Shown piece after piece: positions 60,029 through 64,000 of a DNA stretch of 64,000 nucleotides. The stretch comes from Candidatus Aegiribacteria sp. (lineage in GTDB: Bacteria; Fermentibacterota; Fermentibacteria; Fermentibacterales; JCC-6). The notes beneath the pieces are model-generated. The model made no database searches and was not told where the DNA came from. It saw only the letters and a list, made by a program, of their open reading frames with translations. The stretch is from NCBI GenBank assembly GCA_013138965.1, contig WTBT01000042.1:1-64000 (forward strand). Reading direction: 5' to 3'. Within the stretch, counting starts at the first letter, position 1. Each line of letters opens with the position of its first letter. The position numbers and the translations under genes are program-made.

Positions 60029-61274
60029 TATCTTTGTATATGTGGTAGAGATTATTTGTAATACGCTTAGGGTTATGATATTCCAGAGCTTTCTTTCTTG
60101 CGTTTGTACTTAGTTTCTCAGAAAGTCCCTTATCGGAAAGAATTCGATTGATAGCAGCAGCAATTGAATAAGGATCTCCAGGAGTGCAGAGTAATCCCTC
60201 CTTTCCGTGTTCTAACATGCTTGGTACACCACCTACTGCAGTGGCAACACAAGGGATGCCCACCATCATTGCTTCAGCGAGAGAGTTCGGACTGTTATCA
60301 ATATAGGACGGATGAACGAAAACGGAATTGTTTGCAAGCTCAATTGAAAGATCTTCGGCGATTAAAGGTCCAAGAAATTCGACATTACTCTCAATTTGAT
60401 TGTTGGTAATTCTCTTTTTTATCATAGTCCAGTTGGCTTGACCCTTAATAGATCCAGCTAATCGCAATAGGATGTTCTCATACCCCCTTTTCTTAAGTAT
60501 CCCAATAGAATCAAGAAGAACAAGAAGCCCCTTTCTCACTGCGCTTGAGATCGTTGAGAACACAGTATGATCTCCTAACCGGGAGTTGTCCCAGGTATTC
60601 TGATAAAAGGGTTCTCTGAGGATTTCGTCTACGTGATAGTACGATGCGTCAGGATTCATCAGTTTAACAATAGATCTGTCCCATTCAGTTCGCCCCATAA
60701 AATGCTTACATCCGGAAATAACTCTCTTTTCAATTTGCGCCTGTGTTTTATGCTCAATAGCATTGTGAATAGGACCAAGTCCTTTCAGAGAAGCTCGACA
60801 GAACATAAACCTTAGTTTATCATGAATTCCAAGTCCTGGGAATTCAAAATGCTGGCATGAGATTATAAGGCCCTGCAATGATACTACTACGGGAACATCT
60901 GTATCTTCCTGCACAAGTCCGAATAGGTTTTCCGAACCATGTACGTGAATGAGATCCGGCTTGCAGGTATTTATTAGATCAACACATTGTTGCAATTCAG
61001 TGTCGGAATATCTTGAATGTTTCCAGTTCTCAAGAATATTCCATAGTTTTCCTGAAGGTCTTTTCTGGAGAATTGGATAATACGTTGCGTTAGCATGTGT
61101 ATATGGTTCAAAATCAGTATTCGAGAACGAAACAATATGCAAAGATATATCTTGGAAATATTTCTCAAGATTACTTCGAAGAGCTTCTATCCATGCACCC
61201 CCCACATAAGGTGGCAAACCAAGATGATTTCTTACAGCAGGTAACAGAATATTTGTAAACCACAAGACTTTCAT
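60006..61274 (-). CDS. GT4 family glycosyltransferase
   Basis: The protein has 422 residues of GT-B fold. The N-terminal domain has KVLWFTNILLPAVRNHLG and DLIHVHGSENLFGLV. The C-terminal donor domain carries VEFLGPLIAEDLSIELANNSVFVHPSYIDNSPNSLAEAMMVGIPCVATAVGGVPSMLEHGKEGLL, the E-x7-E type nucleotide-sugar site. Retaining transfer from an NDP-sugar is expected. It is the last gene of a leftward group with epimerase and RmlD-like genes. Confidence 0.9.
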   Translation of the reverse strand: MKVLWFTNILLPAVRNHLGLPPYVGGAWIEALRSNLEKYFQDISLHIVSFSNTDFEPYTHANATYYPILQKRPSGKLWNILENWKHSRYSDTELQQCVDLINTCKPDLIHVHGSENLFGLVQEDTDVPVVVSLQGLIISCQHFEFPGLGIHDKLRFMFCRASLKGLGPIHNAIEHKTQAQIEKRVISGCKHFMGRTEWDRSIVKLMNPDASYYHVDEILREPFYQNTWDNSRLGDHTVFSTISSAVRKGLLVLLDSIGILKKRGYENILLRLAGSIKGQANWTMIKKRITNNQIESNVEFLGPLIAEDLSIELANNSVFVHPSYIDNSPNSLAEAMMVGIPCVATAVGGVPSMLEHGKEGLLCTPGDPYSIAAAINRILSDKGLSEKLSTNARKKALEYHNPKRITNNLYHIYKDIIAYVFV

Positions 61275-61325
61275 TATTTATACAATCTTTTACCGTTTAA
61301 GGATATTTCAGTATTACTACTAACT

Positions 61326-62270
61326 TCAATTACTTAAATCATTTCTTCTGATTGTAATTGGATCAGATTTAATCCAGTTCATGTATTCACTCAACCCTGC
61401 TTCAATGTCACCTGATGGATTAAAGTCAAAGGAAGCTTGTGCTTTTGATACATCAGCAAGACTGTCCCTTACATCTCCAGGACGTTCTGGTCCGTACTCA
61501 ACACCAACAGAAGTTTCAGAAACACTTTCCATAAGAGAAGCAAGATTATTGATAGTTATTCTTGTGCTGCTTCCAACATTGAACACACCTGTAGCATCAG
61601 ATAGAGCGGATTTGATATTAGCCTGAGCAACATCCTTCACATTAACAAAATCACGGGTCTGTTCACCATCACCGAAAATCGTCATCGGAATATTCTTTAG
61701 AATCCTGTCAGCGAATATCGGAATAACATTACCATATGCATCAAACCTCTGATTGACACCGAATACATTGAAGTAACGAAGGCAGACTACAGGAATATCG
61801 TAAAGCTTCATGTATACCAGACAATCCTTCTCAGCTGCTAGCTTACTCACGCCGTAGGGAGAATCCGGATCCCTGGGATGATCCTCTTTAATTGGAATAG
61901 TCTTCAACTCGCCGAATATTCCGGCAGAAGAGCTGTATACAAGTTTATTCACTCCTGTTGAACGTGCTGCTTCAAGAACATTCAATGTGCCAAGAACATT
62001 GACGGTAGCATCGTAGATCGGATTGTCTATTGATCTTTTGTTACCAACACTGGCTGCAAGGTGAAAAATGTAATCAACACCAGACACAACTTCCTTCACT
62101 AACTCGCCATCAACAACGGATCCCTCTGTAAATTCCGAACCTTCTGGAATGTTCATTTTGAATCCACTACTCAGATCATCCAGAATGCGAACTTCAAAGT
62201 CCATTTCCAGCAGTTTCTTTGCTATGTTTGAGCCAATGAACCCTGCGCCACCGGTAACGAGTGCTTTCAC
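61326..62270 (-). CDS. NAD-dependent epimerase/dehydratase (GalE-like)
   Basis: The GTG start is behind AGGAAAGGATA. The 314 residues have VTGGAGFIGSNIAKKLL, LDDLSSG, HLAASVGNKRSIDNP, YSSSAGIFGELK, DPDSPYGVSKLAAE (Tyr-x3-Lys) and YGNVIPIFADRIL. It belongs to the UDP-sugar 4-epimerase/dehydratase group of SDRs. Product likely a UDP- or NDP-sugar for the glycan; the exact sugar is not readable from the sequence. Confidence 0.88.
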   Translation of the reverse strand: MKALVTGGAGFIGSNIAKKLLEMDFEVRILDDLSSGFKMNIPEGSEFTEGSVVDGELVKEVVSGVDYIFHLAASVGNKRSIDNPIYDATVNVLGTLNVLEAARSTGVNKLVYSSSAGIFGELKTIPIKEDHPRDPDSPYGVSKLAAEKDCLVYMKLYDIPVVCLRYFNVFGVNQRFDAYGNVIPIFADRILKNIPMTIFGDGEQTRDFVNVKDVAQANIKSALSDATGVFNVGSSTRITINNLASLMESVSETSVGVEYGPERPGDVRDSLADVSKAQASFDFNPSGDIEAGLSEYMNWIKSDPITIRRNDLSN

Positions 62271-62300
62271 CAGTACTATCCTTTCCTGTGAGAATGAAAC

Positions 62301-63212
62301 TTATTGTTTGGCAAGGTCTGCATTACGTTTACGCCACTCTTCATATGGAGTTTTATCCATAACAAGTTCATCTATCATGCTATCCCAGGAGGGTCTTTCA
62401 AAACCAGTTTCGTTAAAGAATCTTTCCGAATTAAGACTTCTGTCACAAGGAGTATCATCAAAAGGTTCAATTGCTATATCAAGTTTCCAGGCATCTCTGA
62501 TTCTTGTGAGAAGATCGAGTTTGGTAATTGGAGCGCTTGAAACCTGCCAAAGCCCAGTAATGTCTGGTCGCTCAAGCACCGTCCTTTTCATCAGTCTTGC
62601 TATTGCCTCAGTAGTAAAACCTGTGTAAAGAGCGTTCTTGTAACCTCTGACTGTCTTACCTTCCTGTGACAAAAACCATTCCATAAGAGCAGTTGAACGG
62701 ACCCATTCTCTTCCAATGATAGAAGTTCTTATAGTGAGATGAGGTGCATAATCAACTTCACCAAGAGCCTTGGATTTTCCATACAGATCAAGAGCATCTG
62801 TAGGATCATCCTCTGTGTAATTACCTTTCCTCCCGGAGAACACACAATCCGTACTGATATGAACTAATCGGGCATCACACTCTGAACATAAAGTGGCCAG
62901 TTTGTGCGGAAGAAGCGAGTTTAGTCTAATGGCAAGAGTATGATCGGAAGCCTCTTCTAATTGCTTGATCAAGCCAATACAGTTTAAAACTAAATCCGGC
63001 TTTACTTTATGAATCACATTCTCAACTGCGGAATCATTCAGAACATTAATATCAAGATGAATTCTGGAAGTAGGAATATCCTTAAAGACAGGTAATGCAG
63101 AATCATATTCTTTTTGACTAAGGAACGTTGCGTGAGTTTCCATATCTTTAGAAAACACCTGAAACACTTTATGTCCAAGCATTCCGTCGCCACCGAGAAT
63201 TAATATAGTCAT
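62301..63212 (-). CDS. RmlD-like NDP-4-keto-sugar reductase
   Basis: Start ATG 63212 is behind AAGGAGATA; 303 residues. Features are TILILGGDGMLGHKVFQVF, KPDLVLNCIGLIKQLEEASD, ARLVHISTDCVFSGRKGNYTEDDPTDALDLYGKSKALGEV (Ser-Thr-Asp and Tyr-x3-Lys) and a C-terminal substrate domain. This is the SDR type of dTDP-4-dehydrorhamnose reductase; RmlA, B and C are absent here, so the substrate may be another 4-keto sugar such as in QuiNAc or FucNAc pathways. Transcribed with the epimerase gene. Confidence 0.85.
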   Translation of the reverse strand: MTILILGGDGMLGHKVFQVFSKDMETHATFLSQKEYDSALPVFKDIPTSRIHLDINVLNDSAVENVIHKVKPDLVLNCIGLIKQLEEASDHTLAIRLNSLLPHKLATLCSECDARLVHISTDCVFSGRKGNYTEDDPTDALDLYGKSKALGEVDYAPHLTIRTSIIGREWVRSTALMEWFLSQEGKTVRGYKNALYTGFTTEAIARLMKRTVLERPDITGLWQVSSAPITKLDLLTRIRDAWKLDIAIEPFDDTPCDRSLNSERFFNETGFERPSWDSMIDELVMDKTPYEEWRKRNADLAKQ

Positions 63213-63293
63213 TATCTCCTTATCATTAAACTCACAGAACCTTTGTTTATTTTCCAGCACATAGCATCATGTTGGATGACTCCTAAAATATAC

Positions 63294-64000
63294 TTATTCT
63301 ATTGCTTCGCATATGATTTTTTGAAAGCTACTCCTGTTTTTTTCTACATTATAGTCACTCTCATACGTCATAGATGCTGCGTTTATCAGTTTTGCTTGCT
63401 TTTTACTCGAAGAGATTAATGTCAATATTGCCTTCTCAATTTCACTTATTTTATCATCTGTAACTACTATTGCCCATCCCTCTTCTATTGCATACCTTGC
63501 AAGAGCTGTTTCCTTGGGTGCAATAACAATACATGGGACTCCTGAGCAAAGATATTCTGGCACTTTCGAAGGCATTGATAACTTGGCAAAACGAAGACTC
63601 TCAGGGGAAAAGTCCAAAGGAATTAATAGTATATCAGCAGAATCAATAATTGCTGATATTTCAGAACTTGGGTATGGACCATTTCTGTCAACATAATCCC
63701 CCAATCCAATTGAGACTGCGGTTTCAGTTTGAGCTGAGATTATGGATAAATCGATGTTTACCCCTTTCAATTTCATATTCCGAACAGCCTCAGCAATATG
63801 AACCAGAGTTTTGGAAACAGCTATTCCAATACGTCCAACGTAAAGAAGTTTTACAGAAGATTTTCTAGTTTCAGATAGAAGAGTTCTTTCAGGCCTTTGT
63901 ACTAGTCGCTGGTAAGAAGAAAAATTGTATCCATATCGAATTTTGTATTCATCAGCCATTGCTGGGCATATTGCCATTCGTGCGTGCGCTCGTTTTAAGA
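63294..64000 (-). CDS. GT4-type glycosyltransferase, C-terminal part, cut by the window edge
   Basis: The frame is open at the right edge (LKRAHARMAICPAMADEY) and stops at 63294. The visible 234 residues include VKLLYVGRIGIAVSK, GPYPSSEISAIIDSADILLIPLDF and SKVPEYLCSGVPCIVIAPKET, matching the donor-binding half of GT-B glycosyltransferases. The N-terminal domain lies beyond the window. Same strand as the RmlD-like and epimerase genes; part of the polysaccharide locus. Confidence 0.85.
   Translation of the reverse strand, partial: LKRAHARMAICPAMADEYKIRYGYNFSSYQRLVQRPERTLLSETRKSSVKLLYVGRIGIAVSKTLVHIAEAVRNMKLKGVNIDLSIISAQTETAVSIGLGDYVDRNGPYPSSEISAIIDSADILLIPLDFSPESLRFAKLSMPSKVPEYLCSGVPCIVIAPKETALARYAIEEGWAIVVTDDKISEIEKAILTLISSSKKQAKLINAASMTYESDYNVEKNRSSFQKIICEAIE

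Overview
The window most resembles a Gram-negative, probably anaerobic bacterium of the FCB superphylum. Many proteins carry Sec or lipoprotein signals; there is a TonB-dependent receptor with a carboxypeptidase-regulatory-like domain, an outer-membrane beta-barrel candidate, exported [4Fe-4S] proteins and a NapH-like polyferredoxin. My best guess is a Fermentibacterota-like candidate phylum. This rests on general gene style, not on a marker gene. About the first 45 kb is of moderate GC and the polysaccharide locus from about 45.9 kb is clearly AT-rich.

Layout. 1-6 kb: a PIN-toxin end, a lipoprotein, a YdjM-like / XRE-ImmA / PIN operon, and a decayed serine recombinase abutting tRNA-Ser. 6-12.4 kb: a partly duplicated cluster of exported ferredoxins followed by a beta-barrel and a CcdA/DsbD-like membrane protein. 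The ferredoxin genes overlap each other, and two carry the iron-sulfur domain inside an FN3-like fold. 12.4-16.7 kb: a CitD-CitE fusion, a zinc-ribbon protein, a polyferredoxin with Cys/Asp-rich repeats, a secreted protein interrupted by UGA, and tRNA-Asp. 16.9-30.2 kb: GDP-mannose dehydratase, methyltransferase, glycosyltransferase, TMEM175-like channel, MBL hydrolase, ECF sigma factor with a membrane partner, S41-like pseudo-peptidase, TonB receptor coupled to a beta-propeller lipoprotein, hybrid histidine kinase and a DmpI-type tautomerase.

30.5-42.7 kb is an accessory island. It holds two intact DUF4143 ATPases and one truncated one, a DUF7309/DUF6930-pRiA4b protein and its broken paralogue, a LexA-type HTH protein, hipBA and a Fic protein. 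Between them lie decayed pieces of DUF3368 PIN toxins, pRiA4b ORF-3, the LexA-type gene and DUF4143. Repeated segments show that one block was copied and then eroded.

42.8-64 kb is a surface-polysaccharide locus. A minus-strand operon (AbrB-like, TauE/SafE transporter, ATP sulfurylase-APS kinase fusion) would make PAPS. The plus-strand genes encode a GDP-fucose-synthase-like enzyme, a Wzm/Wzt ABC exporter, two sulfotransferases, a stand-alone RapZ C-terminal domain, a glycosyltransferase-methyltransferase fusion, a radical SAM/SPASM enzyme, several glycosyltransferases (one fused to a DUF268-like domain) and an O-antigen polymerase/ligase. Converging minus-strand genes add GT4 glycosyltransferases, an epimerase and an RmlD-like reductase. 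Together they suggest synthesis and export of a sulfated, fucose-type glycan.

The most unusual items are the exported ferredoxin/beta-barrel cluster, the sulfated-glycan locus with its free RapZ domain, and the secreted protein with an in-frame UGA forming a C-x-x-U motif.
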